A stretch of DNA of 64,000 bases from Hydrangea macrophylla (Eukaryota > Streptophyta > Magnoliopsida > Cornales > Hydrangeaceae). A program made the translations under genes and the position numbers. The stretch lies in assembly GCA_033977485.1 (NCBI GenBank), contig CM066984.1, forward strand, positions 113,081,251 to 113,145,250. The letters run 5' to 3'. The notes beneath the pieces were generated by a model. That model had not been told where the DNA came from. It was given only the letters and a program-made list of their open reading frames with translations, and made no database searches. Below are positions 54,065 to 64,000 of this stretch, piece after piece; the first letter of the stretch is position 1; every line of letters starts with the position of its first letter.

Positions 54065-55900
54065 TCAGGGTAGCTTGCTGAAAGTGGGACCTGTTTAAAT
54101 AATGAAAAGAAATTTAGGTTATGTTTAATTCATGGATTTAAAATCAGTATGGTACCCAATTATTTGAGATTATCGCCAATACTAAAATATTTGAGTCTGT
54201 TTGGCAGTCAATGTCTTACAGCTATCAAATTAGCTTCTAAGCTGCAAACAGAGATTAATTTAAGGCAGCAAATTGAAGTTTGTTTGTTTTTTTTTTTTTT
54301 TAAACGGTGAGACAAACATTTAAAAAAAAAGTTTCAATGAAATTGTCATTTTAAAAAAACATCTAATTCCTACGGTTATATCAAATGCTAATTAACTTCG
54401 TTATAAAACCTCTACAAGAAAAATTTTCTTTTAGTGATAAAAAGGAAAAGAGAACAACGCGAGAGACATTTTCTTTGTTAATTTGCTTTACGAGGAAAAA
54501 ACAATGATAAAAAATTGAAATGAAAAGAAAATAGAGTTGAATTATATCCAGAAATTTTCAATTCAATCTCTTCCTCTCAAAGAGGCAAATTATCAAACAT
54601 TTTCTTTGTTAATTTACCGTTAAAAATGATGTTTTGCTTAAACATCAATGGAGGCACAGTGCATCTTTCAATAAAATAAAATAAAAATGGCGATTCACAT
54701 GTCACAGAGTTTTCCACAAATGATAAGCCCTATCATCTAATTTCCAAAAAAAAAAGCCATATGCTTTGTTTCCAATGCTTGCACAGATTGTAGCAAAAGT
54801 GGATTTCCTCCACATATGCACGTGTCCATATGCATATGTATATGCTTTTACACAGTGCCACGTATGTGTGCATATTCAAATTAAACAAGTTTAGTACTCT
54901 CTGACTATTCAAAGGTTAAGTAGAAAAAATATATGTTTTCAGCTGCACAATAAGAAAAAAAATTATTGTGAAATTAAATTGACTTAGGATATTTAAGTTC
55001 AACTATCTGGGTCATCTACCCAATCAAATTCAAATTCCAAGTCTATTACGTGGGTAACTTATCTATGTAAAAATTCAATTCCTAAATCCAAATCAAAAAT
55101 GAGTATCACAAAAATACAAATTTTTCAAAGGTCATGCACGTACTATCAAAATAAATGAGTTCGTATACTCATTAAATTCAAGTTCATTTTGAACTACGTA
55201 TGACTTGATTCCATTTATTTGGACACGTAGGCAACCCATCTTATAAACTGGGTGCAGTCACAACCCCTCAAATGGGTCTACTAGGAAGAGCAGTCCCACT
55301 AGCAACTACAACAACCTATTATCGCTTGGCAAATGGGTATATAAATGGATGTAGTACTAAACTATATGTATGTTCTCAGTGTAATCTGGAAAAACATTTT
55401 TCTTTTATTTTTAAATTAAAAGGCAAACAAATCTTATGGGTTCACCCAAATCAAATTTCACTAATTCCCAATCATTTGACACCAATGGTGGATACGTTCA
55501 GCCAAAATGTAAAATTCCCTAGGAGGGCATTTGGAGGAACAAAATTACCAAAATGCATTCATCTAGTAGTACTAAAAGTCCATAACAGAGCTTGGGTGGA
55601 TGAGAAGTTGAGGCTATCAATAAGAATTAGGACCAAAAACATATGATAAATTTCAAGAAATCATAAATAACAATACTCACTAAGCCTTATTTAAACCAAC
55701 CCTGGTATATAAAACACTAAATCAAACCTGATAGAAGGCCAGACATTGAAGCACAGACTTCTCCATTGAATCTAGTTCCAAATCTAAAGCAGCATCATAA
55801 TCCTTCCACCTTTACCATTAACGCAAATTTAAGAAAATGAACAAAACAGATAAAATGATAATATATGTTTAAATGAGAACAAAACAAATAAAATGATACT
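54065..55900. other. Interior of CACTA 3, unassigned
   Basis: AT-rich with no recognised gene. 'aaagaggcaaattatcaaaca' (in two halves) occurs at about 53698 and 54580, and 'acattttctttgttaattt' at about 54469 and 54598, so there are local duplications. The frame 55272-55646 (124 codons) has no family motif. Confidence 0.4.
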
Positions 55901-55989
55901 TTATGTTCAAATTTCAACTGTGGGTATCAAGTATCAAATATAGTCCCCCATTTTACTCGATTGGTTTGGACTTGTTTAGTGGGTACAGA

Positions 55990-56078
55990 TCTGGTGCGTG
56001 TGTGTGTGAGTGTGTGAGTCTGTGTGTACTCGAATAGGGTGTGTGTCTCGAGCAGATCTGGTGTGTGGTGTGTGTGTA

Positions 56079-56115
<37 letters not shown>

Positions 56116-56420
56116 TCTACTGTATGTGTATCTCGAGCAGATCTGTGTGTGAGTGCTCACCAGATCCGGTGGCTGGAGAAACAGAGCGGTGAAGGATTTG
56201 ATGGGACAGCGACATTGAGAGGGAGAAGGAGAGGGAGGGGGAGGGGGAGAGGGAGAGGGCGACGGAGGTGGAGTGGTGGCCGCGACAGCGGTGGAGTGGT
56301 GGCAGATCTTCCCCTCTCTCTTTCTCTCTCTCTCGCTTCGCTTCTCTTCTCTTCTGTTCCCCCCTCTCTCTCTCTCTCTCTTCTCCTCCCCTTTTTCTCT
56401 CTTTTCTCCCGCTCAACAAA
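55990..56420 (+). repeat. GT/GA/CT-rich simple-sequence block
   Basis: Runs of (GT)n (56000-56098), (GA)n, then a purine-to-pyrimidine switch (about 56215-56400). Its five overlapping short frames on both strands are low complexity. Position next to the CACTA 3 end suggests a captured 5' leader, but that is speculative. Confidence 0.6.
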
Positions 56421-56693
56421 AGAGCCAAATATTTTACCCAACATTTGTTTTTTCTTTTTTTTATTTGTTATTTTCTTTATAATTTTTATTTATTTTACAC
56501 TACATTTGTAACGGTAATATTCCGTTACTTTTTTTTTTACAACCATTACAACATTAAAAAAACCTCTTATTAAATATTACTAACAGAATTTGATCTTTTC
56601 TAACGGAAATTTACCGTTGGAAATTAGCAACGGTAAATTACCGTTAGAAAATCAAAACCATCTGTGTTACAAAAGTGGCCAAATGGTGTAGTG

Positions 56694-57218
56694 ACGGTCA
56701 CGTGGATTAATTTCTTTGAATAACTTTATAGATAAAAAAAATCACAAATAATCTAACTCTCTCTTAAGCAACACTATGAAAACCGATAATGTCAATGAAA
56801 CCTACTGTTCCACTGAGAGAGACTATTTGTAAATCTCTTTGTGTTCAAAGAATTATTCTTTTTAGAAGAAGGTAATGTAAGAGTAATCAGGTAGCTGAAC
56901 TGCTGGGAACTTGGAAGGATTGACATTTAACAAAAGGATGATGAGTTGATCTCAAGATATTGCCAAACCAAGATTCCCGGAAGTCACGTGACTTGAAGAT
57001 ATCATCACGTGACCCAATTCTTGTATAATCCCATAAATGAAACATTCAACACTTGTGCATACATGGCCAAATTTATGTCATCATCGCATATAAAAATCTA
57101 AATATATTTGTACCACTCTTAAGAATGTGATGGTTTCGAGTATAAATATTCAGATAGTTCTCAAAGAATATATTGGAGAATGAAAGTCTGCGATGATTCT
57201 GCCTCAACCTTTTCACAC

Positions 57219-57249
<31 letters not shown>

Positions 57250-57381
57250 AACATAATAACATTCTTGGCGGGTCCAACCCAACAATACATTATTACGGTC
57301 ACCAGCTGTTCCCCTTAATCTATTCGTGAATTTATTACTAGCTTTTAGTTTTGGTCCCACTTGTACAATGATTTTCTGTTA
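56694..57381. other. Low-copy intergenic DNA
   Basis: No gene recognised. A (CT)n tract lies at 57219-57246. Confidence 0.4.
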
Positions 57382-57634
57382 ACTCCAATGGATTCTATTT
57401 TGTGGGTTCATTTTTGAAAATTTAATTTATTAAGAAAATAAAAAGAATTTATACTTATTTGTCACAATTACTCTTTTTCATTGTAACTATTTTTTTAGTT
57501 TTGTCTTAGTGTAGATTTCAATAAATGGTAGTTTAGAAAGTAAGTAAAAATTATATACCAAATTAAGAAAGTGGACACTAATTTTAAGACATCTATAAAT
57601 GGAATACAGGATTCACAAAATAGGACGGAGAGAA
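57382..57634 (+). mobile_element. Mariner/Stowaway-like element, copy 1
   Basis: Right end 'aaataggacggagagaa' followed by TA, inverse of the well-known CTCCGTCC-type mariner terminus; the left end is degenerate after TA at 57380-57381. About 253 bp, alignable along its length with the copy at 58242-58508. Confidence 0.65.
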
Positions 57635-57868
57635 TATCTAATAAAGGAGGATGTCATTATGTGTAAGGATATTTTTAGTCCTAGGATCTTAATTTAAAGG
57701 TTAATAATCACTTATTGGTTTCCTATCTCTCTTTCCAAAGGTTCAAGCAAACTTAGTCCAATTCAAACAAATCTAATCCAAGTTTTTAATTTAATAGTCT
57801 TAATTAATTTAATTGTTGGACTTATTTACATATTCTTTTTGAAAAATTAATTTTTGATCTTTTAAAAA

Positions 57869-57869
<1 letters not shown>

Positions 57870-57907
<38 letters not shown>
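57870..57907 (+). repeat. (TAA)n microsatellite
   Basis: Twelve to thirteen TAA triplets. Confidence 0.95.
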
Positions 57908-58041
57908 TTTTTGACTTAAGGCTTGTTTGGATATTAGGGCCGAAATCATACAGAGTTAGTGCTGAGGGCACTCAAATTATTCAATTACCGTTATATTGTT
58001 TTTATTTGGCACAGACAATTACTAGTATCTATATATATGAC

Positions 58042-58787
58042 TAGGGATGTCGAAATGGACCGTCCGACCCGGCCTGACTCGGTCCAACATCGATCGGGCT
58101 TGGGATTTGGCCTACAGGTTTTAGTCTCTCTTTGGGTTGGATCGAGTTAAGAGTTCACAATCCAGACCCGACTCTATATGCTCATGAGATAGAACCTAAA
58201 TGAGCGCTTAAAATTAATCATAAAAGGATATAAATACAGTAAATAATCCTTCCCCTGTCCCTTAAAAATAGTCCACTTTTGAGAACTAAACTTTTTAAGG
58301 AGAGACAAAAAGAATCTATACCTACTTTACACAATTGCCCTTAATTATTACAACTACTTTTTTAGTTTTGTTTTTGGTGTAGATTTCCAGGAATGGTAGT
58401 TTTGAAAAGAAAGTAAAACTGTATACCAATTTAAGAAAGTGACCAATAATTTTAGGACATCCCAAAAAAAAAATGTGGAGTTTTTTTTAAGTGAAGGAGG
58501 GAGTTTTGTATATGTAACTATTTTTTCATAAGTTGCAAATACATCTAAATATAACAACTTGTAATTTTTTATATATATATTTAATTTAATACTTGAAAAT
58601 AGTCAAAATTATGATTATTGGGAAGCTTCTAGTTGAGCTTCTACGCAGGCTTCAGGTTGGGCTAGACTTGGATTTCAAGAAGTAGGCTCAGATCTCCCTA
58701 TCTCAGTCTTGGGCGGGGATTAAAGTTCATTTTTTTTATGATGGGGCTTTGGGCCGTCGGTCGGGTCGTACTTTTTTTACACCCCTA
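58042..58787. mobile_element. hAT-type element 4, split by a mariner-like MITE
   Basis: Ends TAGGGATGTCGAAA and TTTTTACACCCCTA; flanks TATATGAC and TATATAGT share five of eight bases, a weak TSD. The interior has 'gacccggcctgactcgg' and 'gggccgtcggtcgggtcg', a GC-rich type interior seen in this MITE class. The mariner-like insertion is at 58242-58508. Confidence 0.65.
58242..58508 (+). mobile_element. Mariner/Stowaway-like element, copy 2
   Basis: Left end 'aataatccttcccctgtccc' and right end 'aagtgaaggagggagttttg' are near-inverse, bounded by TA (58240-58241 and 58509-58510). 267 bp, non-coding. Confidence 0.75.
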
Positions 58788-59203
58788 TATATAGTACATG
58801 AGAATGGTATCGCTCGTTAAGACATTTTGAACTCTTGATGTGTGCCATTATTTAAGGATACAAAATTGTTATTATGCTTTATCAATTTATTAATTTCAAT
58901 TCTGACAAATTTTAAACTCCTCACTCTTTTTATACATTTTTATCCCCCTCTCTCTCTCTATTAAATAAATATATGTCTAATTGGTAATCTACCTCTATAT
59001 AAAAGAGGCAATCTTTGATTTTCAATTTCAATTTTGTTCTGATTTTTCATTTTTTGATTTGTTTGAAATGACTGTTTTACCCTTACTTTTCTTTTTTTGT
59101 TCCATTTTTCTATAATGATTACTTTGAGTTTTTGTCATTTTGTGAGGGTAGATTGGTCATTTCACCCGCAAAACAACCCTTATTACTATTAGGTCAACTT
59201 TTA
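58788..59203. other. Low-copy intergenic DNA
   Basis: No gene recognised; AT-rich, with a short (CT)n at 58951-58960. Confidence 0.4.
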
Positions 59204-59360
59204 AAATTTAATTATTCTAGAAATGATGATTCAATCAACTTTTCAAATAATAATTATAAATATTTACAATTTGGTTCAACATTTAAAATTAAATTAATCT
59301 AGAAATGATGATTCAATCAACTTTTCAAGCAATAATTATAAATATTTATAATTTGGTTCA
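59204..59360 (+). repeat. Tandem duplication, about 80 bp x2
   Basis: Both copies contain 'tctagaaatgatgattcaat' and end 'tttggttcaa'; starts about 59206 and 59278. A few substitutions separate them. Confidence 0.88.
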
Positions 59361-59609
59361 AAAAACCCAAAATTTAACAATTGTAGGTTTTGCCTTGTAT
59401 GGCACAACTGCTTTTCGGCTTTGTGGTTTGTGTGTTTTTTCATTCTTCCCAAGCAAGTCACTAACTTTTTTGGTGTTTTGGTTGGATTTTTCTCTTTTTT
59501 TTTGGGTTTTCCCAAACAAACCACTAACACAAACAAGGCACAACACAACCCGAATTGGGCTATGTCTTGTTTGGTTTTCCCAAACAAAGCACTAGCATTT
59601 GTTTTATAT
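59361..59609 (+). other. Unassigned; direct CCCAAACAAA repeats
   Basis: 'ggttttcccaaacaaa' occurs twice (about 59507 and 59573). Overlapping frames on both strands between 59305 and 59642 have no motif and are not called. Confidence 0.45.
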
Positions 59610-59789
59610 TGTCACGACTTATCCCGCTATGCGCGAAAATAGGACACGTGGCACGCAACCAAGGCTCATCCAATTTCATTAAATTCAAATAGCAACAGAA
59701 AGGAAATAAATGAAAGTCCCGATTTCTGAGTAGTAAAAAGGTTTTGCACATTTGAAACACTTAAAGGAAACATCTTGTTTTAAAACAGC
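59610..59789 (-). mobile_element. Family A LTR 3' fragment, reverse
   Basis: Starts TGTCACGACTTATCCCGC, continues 'aggacacgtggcacgc' and 'caaggctcatcc', the inverse of the A1 3' end. Cut off at 59789 by a forward family A LTR. Confidence 0.8.
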
Positions 59790-60279
59790 TGTCACACCCG
59801 TTCCAAAATTTGCATGGTTTTATCTTGCATATTTTGATTTTGTGAATTATCAATGTTACATGATAGTTGAGGATGAGGTTGACTATGAATCAAAGGCAAG
59901 GTGTCAGTAAAGATACGGGGAAATTGGTAATTGAGATTGCATTGACATGAGTAAATGTCATTCATGTGATTTAAATGTTATTTGAAATATCTGGTATTTT
60001 ATGAATAGTGAATCATACCTGTGTAGTATAATTTCTGGTAGTTTTACTTTCGCTGTAGAGCATTTTGATCTGTGGTGAGAACGTGAGTGACACGTTAAAT
60101 AAAAGGTAGGTTGTGTAGAAATTCCACAGAATTTAATTTCCAAACGTAATTTTGGACCCAAACAAGACTTAGTCGAAAACTTGTATAATTTATAGTTTTC
60201 ACTCGTGAAGGCATAAAATGGACGTGCGTGACGTTTCAGGAGATCATTAGAAGTTTTGGAAACTCACAGGGAGGTAGAT
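59790..60279 (+). mobile_element. Family A LTR (A5), 5' part
   Basis: TGTCACACCCGTTCC at 59790; 'gtgagaacgtgagtgacacg' at about 60076 and further blocks collinear with A1. It is split after 60279 by family D solo LTR and resumes at 63103. Confidence 0.88.
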
Positions 60280-62525
60280 TGTCACACCCCGATTTTTGGA
60301 CAACCAAATATTCAATCCAGAGCCTGTATCCGGACTAATATTCAATTACCAAAAATCACGAGAGCGACACCCTCCCATATGCTAACAGAAAATTTATAGA
60401 AAACAGTATTTAATGCTCCTTAAATAAGGACATGTGATCTTGTGTTTAAAGAAAAACTCTTTATTATTAAACATGTATTCCCAAACATCCATTTCATTGT
60501 AAAAGAAATAAAGTTCCATTATAAATATTATATCACTTTTCAATTTAAAAAAAAACATCATTTTCATAAATAAAATGTCCACATACAGAGTTCAGCGGAA
60601 ATAAAAATAAATAAGAATAAAATTTATACATCCATTGGTCAGAGTAACTACAACGTTCCCAGTACTCAATATACAATACATGTTATAATAATCCAAATAC
60701 GGCCCACAATGCCTAAAATAAATAAATAAATAAAAATACAACCAAATACAAACTACACTTCTATACAACTGCAACTCCAAGACATCAAAAGCTCCACAGG
60801 AAATGTCCAAATACTAAACCTGCACAAATACATTCGACTACGTTTCATATAGAAACGCCCCCGAATGTATAACACACTCGGGTCAGTCACATGACTGGTA
60901 TGAGTTAAACAAAACAACAAGTCTTAGGGATCCAACTTGAACCCGTAGACAAATTACACTACAATACTCTTGGGTCAAGACAGGTAGTTCCACACACATA
61001 TCTGGACAATAGAGTAGTTTCCATTTATGTGGTGGCAAGTAGTTTCTTGCCCAAAATCCAAAGCTACTACGAATTTCATACTTACCCATTACTTATGGTG
61101 AGCCAAACCTGTAATACGTTAGTGGGCCCACCATCCTGCAAATTGAATGATCATAAACCAAGCAAACAATTCTGTATACAAACCGTCCACATTCTAACTC
61201 AAACATCGCATTCATTTTTTCACGCTTATCAGTCTTATGAAATACTCCATTATCATTATTTATTAGCCTTTAATTTATCTTTGTGTTCCCTAGGTTCACC
61301 ACTTGGCCACCCTCCATGGTACACCCACACATATATCCCATGTGTGCCCGGACATACTACTAACATCCACTCTGGTGCTAGTTTGGTTGGGGTATCAACC
61401 AAACTAGGTATACACACAGAAGGCCAGTCAATATGCCTAGACGTCTAACAAATAAGCCGAGCATAAGGCTTAGGCCAGCTTGATCACGAAGCCACTGGCA
61501 AAAGGGTACACTCAGCAAGTCGAGCTACCAAAAAAAAACATATCACACAACGGGAGTGGTGAACACTAAAGAACTATGTTGCAATTATCACTTATCGTTC
61601 GTATTATCCCAATAATTGTGAATTTCACATTTATCACATAGTTCCGTCTTATCATCCAATCACATCTCTAACTTTTAGATGTATTCCAATTTCTTACAAT
61701 AAAGGGTTTTATCAATTAACCCATAACAATTCTTCCCTCAATAATTTCCAATCAAATTACAACATCCCCAATATACTATTCAACGTATCTAATTTACTCA
61801 TTTTTCTCAAAATGACCACAAAATAAGATCAGTTATTTTAGGTACAATAATCTCAACCCAACATTCAATATTAGCATACATAAAGCACATAATAAGAAAT
61901 CATATTCTCCAATTTGCAAGTTGAACTATATTGAAAACTGCTACTGTAATCTTAAATTTCTGCCCAAACGGTGCAGAATCAGGAAAAATACCATTAGACG
62001 AAAAACGTGCAGAATCACGTTTTACATGAGACACGCGGACAGAATGTTCAAATTCAAAGCCACGATTTTCTAATAATTTTCTAAAGTTTCTGCGACTGTG
62101 TGAATTACACATAAAACGAATTTCACATATATTTTCTAACAAACATGAATATTTCACCTATAGTTTTGATCAAACTAACGATTCACCTAACCCTTTCGAA
62201 TACCCTAATGTCATGATCGCAAAGTCACACGAAGGGAAAGAATGTATCTAAATTACTTCAACAATAGCAACGTGTATCGATCCATTACAAAGATTTGACC
62301 CTAACCATTAAATTTAACATGCACTAATTTACTCCCATACACATACATATATATACATACGTGTATATATATATATATATACTCGGATACACAAAGTTTA
62401 ACTCACCTAGTTGATAAAAAATGGCAATCGCGAATACCCCACGATCCACACGTGACCACGAACCCGGGACCGTTCTCCTTCTTCTCCCTTCTCCTTTCTC
62501 CTTCTTCTTCTTTTCTTCTTCTTCT

Positions 62526-62569
<44 letters not shown>

Positions 62570-63102
62570 TGCGGCTGCCCAAGGAAAAGGGTTACCTAAA
62601 CCCTATTATTGTATTATATATCTATATACATGAAGCACCCTTAACATATTAGTATATACTATGGTACATACACTCAACATATAATTGTAACACTCACACA
62701 AACATTAATAATCTCGTTTTTATTTTTATGGGCTCACAAAAGAGACTCATGTGAGTCCAAAATGCAGTACAAAGTGTTAAAATGAGTAGCCCAATGGGTA
62801 CCTATAACCCCGGTACTAAGTTTTAATGTTAATTACATTATTTAACACATTCGCGGGCCTGTAAACACTATATAACAAAAATACATATCAACCCTTCACT
62901 TTTCTTTTTCTTTTTTAACAAATATAAATTAATAAAATATAACTCCCAAACTAAACGCGCTCACTCATGATTTAATTTATATGTCCACCAAACACTTAAA
63001 ATTTTTCAAACACATGTCTTACATAGGCACACTCATATAATATTGCTAACTGAAAATAATAATTAAAATAATTATTTACATAGAAATTTTAGGGTTGTTA
63101 CA
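60280..63102 (+). mobile_element. Family D solo LTR, complete
   Basis: Starts TGTCACACCCCGATTTTTGG and ends TAGGGTTGTTACA, 2823 bp, perfect 5-bp TSD TAGAT (60275-60279 and 63103-63107). No internal domain. The CT-rich tract 62490-62569 precedes 'attgcggctgcc'. Part of a second copy lies inside CACTA 1 (2640-4266). Frames such as 61029-61448 (139 codons) are not conserved between the two copies. Confidence 0.95.
62529..62569 (+). repeat. (TC)n microsatellite
   Basis: About 20 TC repeats after a TTC-rich run, shared in type with 3690-3758. Confidence 0.92.
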
Positions 63103-64000
63103 TAGATGTAATTTACGAAACCCATGCCTATATATAGATAAGCTTGGATTTTCATAAGTCAAAAACTTTCCAAAAATCCTTTGAGGGGAAAGAAAGGGAG
63201 ATTTGGTGGCCACGAGCTTCACGAAGCCGATCGACGACCGTTCGTCCGTCAGATTCTCTCCAAATTTTAGATTTGAACTCCTTGAGGTAAGAGCTTCGAT
63301 TTGATACCTCTTAGGCCGCGTTTGGCTAACTTTTTTCAAAAACCTAATTTCTAGGATTTTGGGGAATGCCTATTAAAACTTGTAGGAATCGTGTATAATC
63401 CGATATCCGATGATTATTCGGGCCTCTAGTTGATCCTTCAATGTTTCGGAGAGATCGCACGAGGTATGAATTCTAGATCTATGAAATATATGGAAATTGC
63501 ATGTTTTAAATATCGACTTTGATATTTTGGATCCGGGCGAAATTCATGTGTTAATTAGGCCCGTTAATTATGCATGTGAAACTAAGATAAAAGCATGTAC
63601 AACTGTTTATGTGATCATGTCATGTGTCTACTTGGGTCAAAGGGGAGTTTGGTGCAAATTCATCCGGGGTAAGCTCCTGAAACCTTGAGGATTGTGATAT
63701 TGATTGTGGTTGTATCTAGTATGGAGGAAGGCCCAACCAGGACACGGTACCTGGTATGGACGAAGGCCCAACCAGTGTACGGGATGCGTGGGAGAGGTGT
63801 GCCTTCCACGACATCAGTTCCATTTACCGGATGAATGCGTACCATTCACCCTAGAGACTAATTCTATATGTTTTAGATATTTTAAACCATGAATTGTCAT
63901 ATAAGCATACATATAGAATTGTACACTCAGCATATAGCTAAGCAGTGGAGATTTATTCCATTACAGGTGATAAGAGGCGAGGAAAGAAGAAGCGTGAGGA
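63103..64000 (+). mobile_element. Family A LTR (A5), 3' part, runs off window
   Basis: Resumes with 'gcctatatatagata' (63127 on), leader 'gccgatcgacgaccgttcg' (63226), donor TTGAG|GTAAGAG (about 63287), 'aaggcccaaccag' twice (63729, 63765) in place of GGCTTGGACTTGCC, acceptor 'ccattacag|gt' (63967), and the lysine/arginine-rich frame at the window end. The palindrome array would lie beyond 64000. Confidence 0.88.

Larger units (their letters stand above)
49280..56693. mobile_element. CACTA transposon 3, gene-fragment carrying
   Basis: Left end CACTACACCAAAAGAGC, right end (inverse) CACTACACCATTTGGCC, TSD ACG (49277-49279 and 56694-56696). Subterminal motif AACGGTAATTTACCGTTAG many times at 49305-49740 and again at 56505-56660. 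7414 bp, no transposase frame. The cargo includes two exons of a peroxisomal 3-ketoacyl-CoA thiolase in reverse orientation. Same lineage as CACTA 2 by TIR and subterminal motif. Confidence 0.92.

Noticed and set aside
56117..56511. Arg/Glu- or Ser/Leu-rich frames on both strands
   Set aside because: Generated by GA and CT simple repeats; five frames overlap the same bases.
61029..61448. 139-codon open frame
   Set aside because: Inside the family D solo LTR; the related fragment at 2640-4266 does not preserve it.

Overview
This is a stretch of repeat-dense, AT-rich plant nuclear DNA, most likely from a core eudicot with a large or TE-rich genome. The evidence is Ogre/Tat-type and other very long LTRs, CACTA transposons carrying pieces of plant genes (protein disulfide isomerase, proteasome RPN2, peroxisomal 3-ketoacyl-CoA thiolase), a tRNA-derived SINE, an L1-type LINE tail, hAT and mariner-like MITEs, and long CT/GA/TA microsatellites. 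I find no intact protein-coding gene, tRNA, rRNA or CRISPR array. Open reading frames of 60-167 codons are chance frames inside repeats. The only host coding sequence recognised is broken fragments carried by transposons, plus a dead RNase H domain at 23.2-23.5 kb.

Layout. 0-14.5 kb is a nest of LTRs. A reverse 'family A' LTR is split by an Athila-like LTR, itself split by a 4.7 kb CACTA element (644-5384, TSD CAA), and by a 'family B' LTR (6676-8897). It abuts a reverse family B LTR that is split by a complete family A solo LTR (10328-12463, TSD TAGAC). 14.5-23.5 kb is lower-copy DNA with a family A-like LTR, three hAT MITEs (two with perfect 8-bp TSDs), a LINE 3' end and the RNase H pseudogene. 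23,611-31,306 is a CACTA element (TSD TCT) with captured PDI and RPN2 fragments, a mini-CACTA, an LTR and a nested solo LTR (27943-30016, TSD TATCA). 33,190-44,700 is a large inverted-repeat (Mutator/foldback-like) structure. Its loop holds a reverse family A LTR, which in turn holds the only element with both LTRs, PBS and PPT (35522-43319). One arm carries a SINE with a 17-bp TSD. 44.7-48.5 kb is a TIR element split by an Ogre-like solo LTR (45429-48388, TSD CCACC). 49,280-56,693 is a third CACTA (TSD ACG) with two captured thiolase exons. 57-64 kb has mariner and hAT MITEs, then a family A LTR split by a family D solo LTR (60280-63102, TSD TAGAT) and running off the window.

The most unusual signal is a recurring architecture inside the LTRs. 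Short perfect palindromes built around TCGA occur in pairs spaced 20-23 bp, and the pairs recur at a fixed period, usually 71-74 bp (45 bp in one family). The palindrome sequence differs between LTR families (CAGTCGACTG, CGGATCGATCCG, CCAATCGATTGG, TTCGACCGGTCGAA) while the spacing is kept. It sits between the LTR's predicted intron and its 3' end in families A and B. Many nested insertions fall in or beside these arrays. I do not know a described system that matches this.

All boundaries and similarities were read by eye. Family letters (A, B, C1, D, E) are labels made for this report. Boundaries supported by target-site duplications are firm; others are approximate.
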